In this document: positions 16,121-20,672 of the stretch, in pieces
How the letters are laid out: each line of letters opens with the position of its first letter
How positions within the stretch are numbered: position 1 is the stretch's first letter
DNA from: a virus
DNA: 32,939 bases
Strand: one strand, 5' to 3'
IMG/VR virus record: IMGVR_UViG_3300008261_000083
Span: 1-32,939 of that record
Position numbers and translations under genes: made by a program
The notes under the pieces: model-generated
Told to the model about the DNA's origin: nothing
Database searches by the model: none
Seen by the model: only the letters and a program-made list of their open reading frames with translations

Positions 16121-16638
16121 GCGAAAAGGAAAGCATCTGGCGGCGAATCCTGCGGGCCACGGCTCCGGCAATCGGCACTGCAATAGGCGGCCCGCTTGGC
16201 GGCGCTGCGGCTGCGGTGGTGTCTGAAAAGCTACTTGGCAGGCCAGACGGCACAGAGACAGAGATCGCTCAGGCAATCGGCATTGGTAGCCCTGAAGTGC
16301 TGGCAAAGCTCAAAGAAGCTGAACTCGCATTTACCACGCGCATGCGTGAGCTGGATATTGATGTGGAGAAAATCCACCAGGCCGACCGAGCCGCAGCGCG
16401 TGAGCGTGAGGCAAAGACCGGCGACACCTTCACGCCTCGGGCGCTTGCACTATTCGTAACAAGCGGCTTTTTCGGCGTGCTGGGCTTTCTTTTGATTGAG
16501 GGAAAGCCACAGAACGGCGGCGATGCTTTGCTGGTCATGCTTGGCGCTTTGGGCGGCGCCTGGGCCAGCATCATCAGCTACTACTTCGGCTCAAGCGCAG
16601 GCAGTGCCGACAAAACCGCGCTGCTATCAAAGCGCTAG
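16117..16638 (+). CDS. Holin, GTA-type three-transmembrane family
   Basis: The 173 residues include a first Ala/Gly-rich hydrophobic segment (about 14-36, APAIGTAIGGPLGGAAAAVV). A long charged middle follows (LKEAELAFTTRMRELDIDVE). Two C-terminal TM helices are seen, about 110-128 (LALFVTSGFFGVLGFLLI) and 139-157 (LLVMLGALGGAWASIISYYF). The tail YYFGSSAGSADKTALLSK is a hallmark of the 3TM holin family described in gene-transfer agents and many phages. It would form the inner-membrane lesion that frees the endolysin encoded just upstream. The last base quartet CTAG (16635-16638) also holds the stop codon of the convergent gene. Confidence 0.82.
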   Translation: MSEKESIWRRILRATAPAIGTAIGGPLGGAAAAVVSEKLLGRPDGTETEIAQAIGIGSPEVLAKLKEAELAFTTRMRELDIDVEKIHQADRAAAREREAKTGDTFTPRALALFVTSGFFGVLGFLLIEGKPQNGGDALLVMLGALGGAWASIISYYFGSSAGSADKTALLSKR

Positions 16639-16823
16639 ATGAAGTACATCAGCGAATAGCCGACAAGGCAAACCGCGCAAGCAACGCCAACAATCCAAGT
16701 AGGCACCATCGGCTCATCAAGATCGTCTGCACCAATGTCGGTGCAGCATTCAGCGGGCCTATTCGGGCAATTGCTGGCCCGGTGGCCGCTTTGCCCGCAG
16801 TATGTGCAGATCTTCTGTTCCAT
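16635..16823 (-). CDS. Small CCHC zinc-knuckle protein with C-terminal transmembrane helix
   Basis: In this 62-residue protein, residues 6-20 read CTYCGQSGHRASNCP, a canonical zinc knuckle (C-x2-C-x4-H-x4-C), a fold best known for binding single-stranded nucleic acid. After an acidic linker (DIGADDLDEPM), residues about 42-61 (TWIVGVACAVCLVGYSLMYF) form a membrane helix. AGGAG lies eight bases before the ATG. It is the last gene of the leftward operon, separated from the cassette block by about 155 bp. Its TAG overlaps the holin TAG on the other strand through the palindrome CTAG. A membrane-tethered nucleic-acid-binding role is inference. Confidence 0.75.
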   Translation of the reverse strand: MEQKICTYCGQSGHRASNCPNRPAECCTDIGADDLDEPMVPTWIVGVACAVCLVGYSLMYFI

Positions 16824-16849
16824 GTTGGTAGCTCCTATGTTGGCGACAG

Positions 16850-16869
16850 GCCCCAGCGCAACCTGGGGC
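16850..16869. terminator. GC-rich hairpin between the CCHC gene and the cassette block; possible weak terminator
   Basis: A perfect 7-bp stem, GCCCCAG/CTGGGGC, has a 6-nt loop (CGCAAC). Neither side has a long T-run (TATTG on the + side), so intrinsic termination would be weak. It could act on leftward read-through or as a processing site. The remaining sequence of 16870-16940 shows only a short CCGG-rich palindrome and no ORF. Confidence 0.35.
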
Positions 16870-16940
16870 TATTGTGTGGGAGAGACATCACACACTCACC
16901 GGGCTCCCGGCCTGTTTCTAATCCATGTTACCTAGAGCAT

Positions 16941-16984
16941 TAGCGCATTAGGCGTCGTTCAACGCCTGCTAATGGGCGTTAGGC
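16941..16984 (-). repeat. Terminal attC-like site with degenerate R' box
   Basis: On the minus strand GCCTAAC (16984-16978) fits the R'' consensus RYYYAAC and contains the TAA stop of the upstream ORF. An imperfect hairpin follows: CATTAGGCGT (16946-16955) pairs with ACGCCT-GC-TAATG (16962-16974), with a 2-nt bulge like attC extrahelical bases. The expected GTTRRRY on the other side is not found (AGAGCAT instead). I read it as the last attC of the array with a lost or truncated R' box. Confidence 0.5.
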
Positions 16985-17197
16985 CTGTCCTGCTTCATGC
17001 CGCGCGTTCAGTGCCTTGCACACCAATTCGGCATCTGCTTCTTCAAAGCACTCGCACACAGCTTTATAGTGAAACTGTCCGTCGCTTCCTTGGTAGTGCT
17101 TGTCGCCAATGATGTCCGGCTTCGTGGTGTCCACCACCGTCGCCTCGAAGCAGCAGTGCCCAGACTGTGAGCCCTTGTAAATCGCGTAGCGTGCCAT
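16979..17197 (-). CDS. Cassette-encoded small protein, function unknown
   Basis: ATG 17197 is chosen because GAGGAAG sits directly upstream; an in-frame start at 17251 has none and would lie inside the preceding attC. The 72-residue product (MARYAIYKGSQSGHCCFEAT, then VVDTTKPDIIGDKHY) has four cysteines, including CC at 15-16 and a later C-x-C (VCECF). The C-terminus is helical (EADAELVCKALNARHEAGQA). Its TAA lies inside the R'' box of the following site, as in many integron cassettes. No known domain is seen, which is usual for cassette ORFs. Confidence 0.7.
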   Translation of the reverse strand: MARYAIYKGSQSGHCCFEATVVDTTKPDIIGDKHYQGSDGQFHYKAVCECFEEADAELVCKALNARHEAGQA

Positions 17198-17221
17198 TTC
17201 TTCCTCGCTTCGGAGCCACAG

Positions 17222-17323
17222 GCCTAACCCGTCGCTCAAGTTGAGAGCCAACGGCGTCCACCGCCGTCGCGCTCCGGTTACTGTTTGGGCGCCGTTGTCT
17301 CCAACTTAGCTCCCGCGTTATGC
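17222..17323 (-). repeat. attC site (102 bp) following the exonuclease cassette
   Basis: Read on the minus strand: R'' GCATAAC (17323-17317; one deviation from RYYYAAC), spacer GCGGG, then AGCTAAGTTG. After the variable middle come CAACTTGAGC, spacer GACGG and R' GTTAGGC (17228-17222). AGCTAAGTTG and CAACTTGAGC pair except for one unpaired base, the hallmark of attC folding. The stop codon of the exonuclease ORF is inside the site. Its arms resemble those of the site at 17858-17955. Confidence 0.78.
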
Positions 17324-17829
17324 GCCTTGAGGCACGCCACCAGTTGCCGCGCCGACTGTCGGGCGTCCATCAGCGGGTGATGCGCCGGTAGTTCGTCGGG
17401 CATGCGCTCGGTCAGTTCCAGCGCGTTGCCGCCCAGCGCCAGGATCACGCTCGCCAAGTCGTGCAGCGGGTACGGGCCTTGCCACTCGCGTTCGGCGTGG
17501 TTCAGCTTCACGCACGCGCTCAGAAAGTTGGCTTCCACCGGCCAAGCGCAGTCGGCCACCAGCACCGCGCCTTGGTCAGCCCAATGGCGCCACTCGTGCC
17601 AGAAGGTGTTTCGCAAGTGCTGCGGCGTCGGGCTCGTCACTTCCAGCGGCGGCACGTTCTCATCCACCCACAAGCGGCTTTCGGCAGTGCCGGCGCACAG
17701 GTCGCGCGGGCAGGCCATGCAGCCTTCGCCCAGCCGCTCGCCGTCTCGGTTCACCACCACCCAGGCCACCGCGAAGCCGTCGCCGTGCAGCCCAATGCTC
17801 TCTACGTCGAACACCATGAATTTGTCCAT
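17278..17829 (-). CDS. Cassette-encoded DEDDh 3'-5' exonuclease-like protein
   Basis: In this 183-residue protein, Exo I is FDVES (D8, E10). Exo II is VLVADCAWPVEANFL, with its Asp near residue 96. Exo III is HHPLMDARQSA, which gives the H-x4-D spacing of the DEDDh (RNase T/DnaQ-like) superfamily. Metal-dependent 3'-5' hydrolysis of DNA or RNA is the expected activity; the substrate is unknown. ATG 17829 is preferred over 17835 because AGGA is correctly spaced only from the former. The last residues (NAGAKLETTAPKQ) are encoded by attC sequence, a typical sign of a cassette gene. It has high GC and no coupling to neighbours. Confidence 0.8.
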   Translation of the reverse strand: MDKFMVFDVESIGLHGDGFAVAWVVVNRDGERLGEGCMACPRDLCAGTAESRLWVDENVPPLEVTSPTPQHLRNTFWHEWRHWADQGAVLVADCAWPVEANFLSACVKLNHAEREWQGPYPLHDLASVILALGGNALELTERMPDELPAHHPLMDARQSARQLVACLKAHNAGAKLETTAPKQ

Positions 17830-17857
17830 CACCATCCTATCGTTTCTCGTTGCAGGC

Positions 17858-17955
17858 GCCTAACCCCTCGCTCAACCGGAGAGCCAACGGCATCTTTCGG
17901 TTGCTGTTCTGTACTTTGGTTCATCGTTGTCTCCCGGTTAGCTCAAACGTTAGGT
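17858..17955 (-). repeat. attC site (98 bp) following the Cys-rich cassette ORF
   Basis: On the minus strand: R'' ACCTAAC (17955-17949, fits RYYYAAC), then spacer and GAGCTAACCGG. After the variable middle come CCGGTTGAGC, spacer GAGGG and R' GTTAGGC (17864-17858, fits GTTRRRY). AGCTAACCGG pairs with CCGGTTGAGC except for one extra base. The TAA of the preceding ORF (17950-17952) is inside R''. Shared words with the 17222 site (TCGCTCAA, GAGAGCCAACGGC, TTGTCTCC on the + strand) show common origin. Confidence 0.82.
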
Positions 17956-18252
17956 TTCAATGGGCTTTCGCTCTGCCAGCCTCGCCATCAGACGCTCCTT
18001 GCGCTCTTGCGGCATCGGTTCGCCCATGAATGTCGGTGGCGATGGGTTCACCTTCTCCCATTCGGCCTTGTATTCATCCAGCAACTTTGCGGCTTCGTTC
18101 CAGTGGCCGTGCGAGTCAACTAACATGCACTCAAGCATGAAAGCAAGGCGGCTGGCGAATTGCTGGTCAATTTCAGCGCACCGTTTGCAGAGCATCCCGC
18201 ACTGTTTGCAGTCCGGGCCGCAGTTTGGATACATCGCGTCAATCGCGCTCAT
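17950..18252 (-). CDS. Cassette-encoded Cys-rich small protein, function unknown
   Basis: ATG 18252 has GGAG seven bases upstream; a TTG at 18264 in frame lies on that GGAG and is rejected. The 100 residues begin MSAIDAMYPNCGPDCKQCGM and LCKRCAEID. The cysteine series (C-x3-C-x2-C-x3-C-x2-C) could bind a metal. A helical body follows (HGHWNEAAKLLDEYKAEWEK) and a Pro-rich, then basic end (PMPQERKERLMARLAERKPI). I know no named family. It is a complete single-gene cassette between two attC sites. Confidence 0.72.
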   Translation of the reverse strand: MSAIDAMYPNCGPDCKQCGMLCKRCAEIDQQFASRLAFMLECMLVDSHGHWNEAAKLLDEYKAEWEKVNPSPPTFMGEPMPQERKERLMARLAERKPIET

Positions 18253-18271
18253 ATTCTTCTCCAAAATTGAA

Positions 18272-18333
18272 ACCTAACCCATCATTCCAGCGGACGGGCA
18301 AAAAGCGCCCGCCGCTGAATTCAAGCGTTAGGC
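18272..18333 (-). repeat. attC site (62 bp)
   Basis: On the minus strand: R'' GCCTAAC (18333-18327), spacer GCTTG, then AATTCAGCGGCGGGC, a small loop, GCCCGTCCGCTGGAAT, spacer GATGG and R' GTTAGGT (18278-18272). Both ends fit the consensus exactly. The arms pair over AGCGG/CCGCT, CGGGC/GCCCG and ATTC/GAAT, with single unpaired bases where attC sites carry extrahelical bases. The stop TGA of the preceding ORF (18321-18323) lies within it. This is the cleanest attC in the window. Confidence 0.88.
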
Positions 18334-18527
18334 ACCAGAAAAGCGTGGTGAGGCTGCCAGTTCGGCGGCAGGACACCGTTGCCGTCAATCCACCGCCCAT
18401 CGCGGTTCTTGGCAATCCAGCCGGTCGCGTAGCGCATCGGCTCGCGGGCGTTTGGGTAGGCCAGCGCGTCACGCTTGCTCACGAACAGGCGCAGCGTCAG
18501 GCCGCGATCTTCAAATCTGAATGCCAT
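18321..18527 (-). CDS. Cassette-encoded small protein, function unknown
   Basis: These 68 residues start at ATG 18527, with GAGGA seven bases upstream. The sequence (MAFRFEDRGLTLRLFVSKRD, then ALAYPNAREPMRYATGWIAK) ends NWQPHHAFLVPNA, where the last codons are part of the attC site. It is compact and rich in aromatic and basic residues, with no Cys and no membrane segment. With its attC it forms the 282-bp cassette 18278-18559, the smallest complete unit. No family is recognised. Confidence 0.7.
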   Translation of the reverse strand: MAFRFEDRGLTLRLFVSKRDALAYPNAREPMRYATGWIAKNRDGRWIDGNGVLPPNWQPHHAFLVPNA

Positions 18528-18553
18528 CGTTTCCTCTATGTTGTGGTTCTGGT

Positions 18554-18605
18554 GCCTAACATTTCGCTCAAGCCGACCTTCGGCGGCTTAGCTCGAACGT
18601 TAGCC
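18554..18605 (-). repeat. attC site (52 bp) at the operon-proximal edge of the array
   Basis: On the minus strand: R'' GGCTAAC (18605-18599; one deviation), spacer GTTCG, AGCTAAGCCG, loop, CGGCTTGAGC, spacer GAAAT and R' GTTAGGC (18560-18554). AAGCCG/CGGCTT and GCT/AGC pair with one base left out. It is slightly shorter than usual attC sites (commonly 55-140 bp). It lies 49 bp after the stop of a phage-type gene that is itself coupled to upstream operon genes. Confidence 0.78.
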
Positions 18606-18654
18606 ATCAACTGCGGCAGCATCGCGCCACCGAAAAACACGCACGCCGAAGTGG

Positions 18655-19134
18655 TCATGCGGGTCGCTCCACTTGCAGGAGCCCCGTCAGCTTCCGGTCG
18701 ATGCAGGTCAGGCAGACGTAGCCGCCCATGCTGTCGATGCGGAGGGGAGTGTGCTTGTCCTCCAAGCACACCGCACATTTCGTGTGCTGGCCGGTGCAGT
18801 AGGTCGGCTCACCCTGGGCGAGGACTGCCTTCACGCCCTCCTTCCATTCGTAGCCGAAGGTATCGTCCAACAATCGTTCACCGAGGGACTCCATCGCCTG
18901 GGCCAGCAGCGAGTACGCAGAGACTTCCTGCTCAGGCTGTTGGAACTGATGGAGGCATCCCAGGCAACGCTTCGTCTCCACGACCCGCACGCACCGTTCG
19001 CGCTCGGCATCAGCAACAAGGGCGGCAAATCGTTCAAGCAAATCAGGTAGACATCCACTTGTATAAGTCACACCCAATGAATTTGATTCAAAGCCAGCCT
19101 CACGCGCCAGTTCGATGATTTCGTCGTCGGTCAT
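18655..19134 (-). CDS. Phage protein with paralogous N-terminus and C-terminal zinc-finger-like region
   Basis: ATG 19134 overlaps the upstream stop as ATGA and is chosen over a longer frame. The 159 residues begin MTDDEIIELAREAGFES, then LLERFAALVADAERERC. Both pieces recur in the neighbour at 19131-19403, so the two are paralogues. The C-terminal half has CLGC and a spaced CTGQHTKCAVC..YVCLTC pattern, likely one zinc-binding unit. It ends 49 bp before the first attC. That makes it either the 3'-most original operon gene or the first cassette gene; coupling to the upstream gene favours the former. Confidence 0.72.
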   Translation of the reverse strand: MTDDEIIELAREAGFESNSLGVTYTSGCLPDLLERFAALVADAERERCVRVVETKRCLGCLHQFQQPEQEVSAYSLLAQAMESLGERLLDDTFGYEWKEGVKAVLAQGEPTYCTGQHTKCAVCLEDKHTPLRIDSMGGYVCLTCIDRKLTGLLQVERPA

Positions 19135-19403
19135 GATTGCCGCCTTGCTCGGATGGCATCTCGGATTTCCTTCAATGCTCCATACGTCATCTCGCACGCG
19201 ATTTCGCCTGCGGCAGAATTACCGATCGGAATCTCATATTCCTCAACAATTGAAATACACGCCTCACGCTCCGCAGCAGCAACAAGGGCCGCGAAGCGTT
19301 CAAGCTCTTCCTGCGTAATCGTCCAAAAGTCGCATTGCCAAGCATCTACTTTGTCTTTGTCGCAAACGCTACGCATCATGCGAATAATCTCGTCGCGTGT
19401 CAT
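19131..19403 (-). CDS. Small phage protein, paralogue of the 18655-19134 N-terminal region
   Basis: ATG 19403 gives 90 residues: MTRDEIIRMMRSVCDKDKVD, then ELERFAALVAAAEREACISI, ending KEIRDAIRARRQS. The MTxDEII start and the ERFAALVAxAERExC helix are shared with the next gene downstream, pointing to tandem duplication. The body is acidic and helical, with three cysteines and no clear metal site. It begins one base after the stop of the 19405 gene and overlaps the next by ATGA. Function is unknown. Confidence 0.7.
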   Translation of the reverse strand: MTRDEIIRMMRSVCDKDKVDAWQCDFWTITQEELERFAALVAAAEREACISIVEEYEIPIGNSAAGEIACEMTYGALKEIRDAIRARRQS

Positions 19404-19404
19404 T

Positions 19405-19626
19405 TCAATCCCCAACCCAAATTTGCCGAATGCCGCGCCAAACTTCGTTTGCGTATTCGTAGCTCGACTCGAACTCGCGTTCAATGCTGCGGCGAATCTC
19501 AGTCTGTGCGCTGTCATTCAAGATGTACCAATTTGCACCAAGCCAATCGACGCACTGCGCTTCAAGCCACGCATCACGGCTCAGAATCGCGTACTTCACA
19601 GCCGCAACAATAAATATCGAGTTCAT
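19405..19626 (-). CDS. Small acidic phage protein, function unknown
   Basis: These 73 residues start at ATG 19626, chosen because GGAGG lies eight bases upstream and because it overlaps the preceding stop as ATGA. The sequence (MNSIFIVAAVKYAILSRDAW, then LEAQCVDWLGANWYILNDSA) has a mildly hydrophobic first helix, then an aromatic-rich region and a Glu/Arg-rich end. It lacks motifs I recognise. Its position in a chain of coupled tiny genes suggests an early accessory function. Confidence 0.62.
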   Translation of the reverse strand: MNSIFIVAAVKYAILSRDAWLEAQCVDWLGANWYILNDSAQTEIRRSIEREFESSYEYANEVWRGIRQIWVGD

Positions 19627-19832
19627 TTCTTTCGCCTCCAAAGCGTTACCCGGTAACACTCATTGCACATGAACCGTTCTTCGGAAATCTCAACTCCGAA
19701 TTCTGGCCGCTTTGTCTCGTCGCACTTGTAACACTGCAACAGTCTTCGCGCTTTCGTTGCGATTTCAGCTTGCGGCTTCTTCGGTGCGCCATGCGTCAGC
19801 CAATTGCTTGTTTGGGTTTTTTCTGTCTGCAT
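19623..19832 (-). CDS. Small zinc-finger-like phage protein
   Basis: The 69 residues are basic at both ends (MQTEKTQTSNWLTHGAPKKP and VTLWRRKK). In the middle is CYKCDETKRPEFGVEISEER followed by FMCNEC, two C-x2-C pairs about 20 residues apart that form a plausible treble-clef or ribbon zinc site. ATG 19832 overlaps the previous gene by 37 nt and has only a weak upstream GA-rich sequence. The stop overlaps the next start as ATGA. A nucleic-acid-binding accessory protein is a reasonable guess, not a known function. Confidence 0.65.
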   Translation of the reverse strand: MQTEKTQTSNWLTHGAPKKPQAEIATKARRLLQCYKCDETKRPEFGVEISEERFMCNECYRVTLWRRKK

Positions 19833-19969
19833 TTCAAAGCCGTGATGTATTCAACCGTTACGAATCGATGCCCGTTTACACACTCTCTGCGGCGCACAAT
19901 GTCACCATTGATAGCGGGCCGAGTGTCCAGCACCTTTGCAAGCGCAGCGCCACACTCAGGGCACTTCAC
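19796..19969 (-). CDS. NrdR-like zinc-ribbon small protein, GTG start
   Basis: The start is placed at GTG 19969 because it overlaps the stop of the previously unlisted small gene as GTGA and yields MKCPECG directly. A longer frame to 20008 would have no ribosome-binding site. The 57 residues CPECG..AKVLDTRPAINGDIVRRR and ECVNGHRFVTVEY resemble the N-terminal zinc ribbon of NrdR. There, CPxC and the pattern 'V.D(S/T)R....G..RRRR.C..C..RF.T.E' bind DNA. Here the second pair is C-x2-H rather than C-x2-C, and the ATP-cone domain is absent. A DNA-binding role is inference. Confidence 0.66.
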   Translation of the reverse strand: MKCPECGAALAKVLDTRPAINGDIVRRRECVNGHRFVTVEYITALKCRQKKPKQAIG

Positions 19970-20136
19970 GACATCCAAAAGCAAATGCCAATCAAAGAGA
20001 CGGCGCACACAAGCAAGCCAAGCGCATACCTGGTAACCTCAGCCGTGGCCTTGGTGTAATCGTCCATCGAATAGTATCCAATCTGCCATTTGCATTCTCC
20101 AAGAGTGCGAGGGGTTTTGAAGTGAGAGTCTTTCAT
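19966..20136 (-). CDS. Small single-pass membrane protein (56 aa)
   Basis: This short gene was read directly from the minus strand. ATG 20136 is preceded by GGAGA seven bases away, and TGA 19966-19968 overlaps the GTG of the zinc-ribbon gene. The product starts MKDSHFKTPRTLGECKWQIG and then YYSMDDYTKATAEVTRY. It ends in a hydrophobic helix, ALGLLVCAVSLIGICFWMS (about 38-56). Soluble N-terminus with a C-terminal anchor is the likely topology. Its ribosome-binding site begins immediately after the T-run of the terminator-like hairpin at 20149-20180. Function is unknown. Confidence 0.62.
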   Translation of the reverse strand: MKDSHFKTPRTLGECKWQIGYYSMDDYTKATAEVTRYALGLLVCAVSLIGICFWMS

Positions 20137-20148
20137 TGCGTTGTCTCC

Positions 20149-20180
20149 AAAAAAAAGCCCATGAGCGAATCATCGGGCTT
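20149..20180 (-). terminator. Rho-independent terminator on the minus strand
   Basis: In minus-strand sense AAGCCC, then G, ATGA, loop TTCGC, TCAT, GGGCTT are followed by an eight-base T-run. The stem is 10 bp with one bulge. It lies between the MazG/HisE-like gene (stop at 20211) and the small membrane-protein gene (start at 20136). It would stop or attenuate leftward transcription before the block of tiny genes and the cassette array. Confidence 0.75.
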
Positions 20181-20188
20181 TGTTGATT

Positions 20189-20208
20189 GTTTGCCTACTA
20201 GGGCAAAC
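20189..20208. promoter_or_regulatory. Recurring dyad motif, copy 1 (GTTTGCC-N6-GGCAAAC)
   Basis: A perfect 7-bp dyad, GTTTGCC/GGCAAAC, surrounds TACTAG and lies directly after the stop of the gene at 20211-20672. Closely related sequences occur at 30487-30506 and 30893-30914, with a partial match at 31362-31376, always in or at gaps of the leftward operon. It could be a protein-binding operator or an RNA hairpin. Function is unknown. Confidence 0.5.
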
Positions 20209-20210
20209 CC

Positions 20211-20672
20211 TTAGACGTATGGCTTCAGATTCGGCGGCATCCATCCTTGCGGCTTGCCAATCTTGCCGCCTGGCAGAATTACCGGCTTGCCATCTACCAG
20301 CTTGGCCTCATTGCTTGCAATCACAGCCTCATCAGCTGCGTCCTTGTCCAGCTCGGCCAGGTACGCAATACCGTTGCCAGTCACTTCAGCATCGCACAGC
20401 GCATCCAGCACATCAACGCGCAAATGCTCAGGGATGTAGGCAATCACGCCGCCTGTTTTCAGCTTTAGAGCCAGCGCGTTCAAGTCAATCACGCAGCGCT
20501 GCAAAAGCCGCGCATAGCCCTCTTTGCTCACGCTCAAGGTGTCCAGCAGTTCGCAAACCTCCTCGATGTGGCATCCAATCTGCACGCTGATTAGCTCGAC
20601 GTTCAGCTTGTTAGATGGCTTGCCGCAATCACGCAGCCAGTTCGCGGTTCGCTGAAAATTGCTCAATGACAT
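20211..20672 (-). CDS. MazG/HisE-like nucleotide pyrophosphohydrolase (phage type)
   Basis: ATG 20672 has AAAGGAGG nine bases upstream, one of the strongest sites in the window. The 153 residues begin MSLSNFQRTANWLRDCGK, a helical start. They contain IGCHIEEVCELLDTLS (E-x-x-E metal region), then DVLDALCDAEVTGNGIAYLA with the second acidic helix. The end ASNEAKLVDGKPVILPGGKI and GKPQGWMPPNLKPYV matches the 'SN.SK...GKPI...GKI.KGP.Y..PDL..F' tail of phage PRA-PH/MazG-like proteins. These hydrolyse nucleoside triphosphates to monophosphates; the substrate here is not known. The start overlaps the upstream gene by 44 nt. Confidence 0.8.
   Translation of the reverse strand: MSLSNFQRTANWLRDCGKPSNKLNVELISVQIGCHIEEVCELLDTLSVSKEGYARLLQRCVIDLNALALKLKTGGVIAYIPEHLRVDVLDALCDAEVTGNGIAYLAELDKDAADEAVIASNEAKLVDGKPVILPGGKIGKPQGWMPPNLKPYV

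Larger units (their letters stand above)
16941..18605 (-). mobile_element. Integron-like gene cassette array without integrase (phage-borne CALIN)
   Basis: Four short ORFs lie head-to-tail on the minus strand. They are bounded by four sites with full attC anatomy (17222-17323, 17858-17955, 18272-18333, 18554-18605) and a fifth decayed site (16941-16984). Cutting between G and TT of each GTTRRRY would free units of 282 bp (18278-18559), 414 bp (17864-18277) and 636 bp (17228-17863), plus the last unit. These sizes fit single-gene cassettes. Each ORF has its own ribosome-binding site and points the same way as the early operon. No integron integrase or attI is seen. The element is defined here by pattern only; a covariance-model search was not possible. 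Confidence 0.78.

Noticed and set aside
16899-16910. Short palindrome CCGGGCTCCCGG as a second terminator
   Set aside because: The loop would be too small for the full stem and there is no proper T-run; too weak to call.
17461-18123. 220-codon + strand frame opposite the exonuclease cassette
   Set aside because: It is antisense to a gene with a complete DEDDh motif set and crosses the attC at 17858-17955; no supporting start.
18225-19118. 297-codon + strand frame across cassettes and the paralogue gene
   Set aside because: It runs through two attC sites in the antisense direction and has no start signal. The minus-strand ORFs have ribosome-binding sites and stop codons inside attC as expected.
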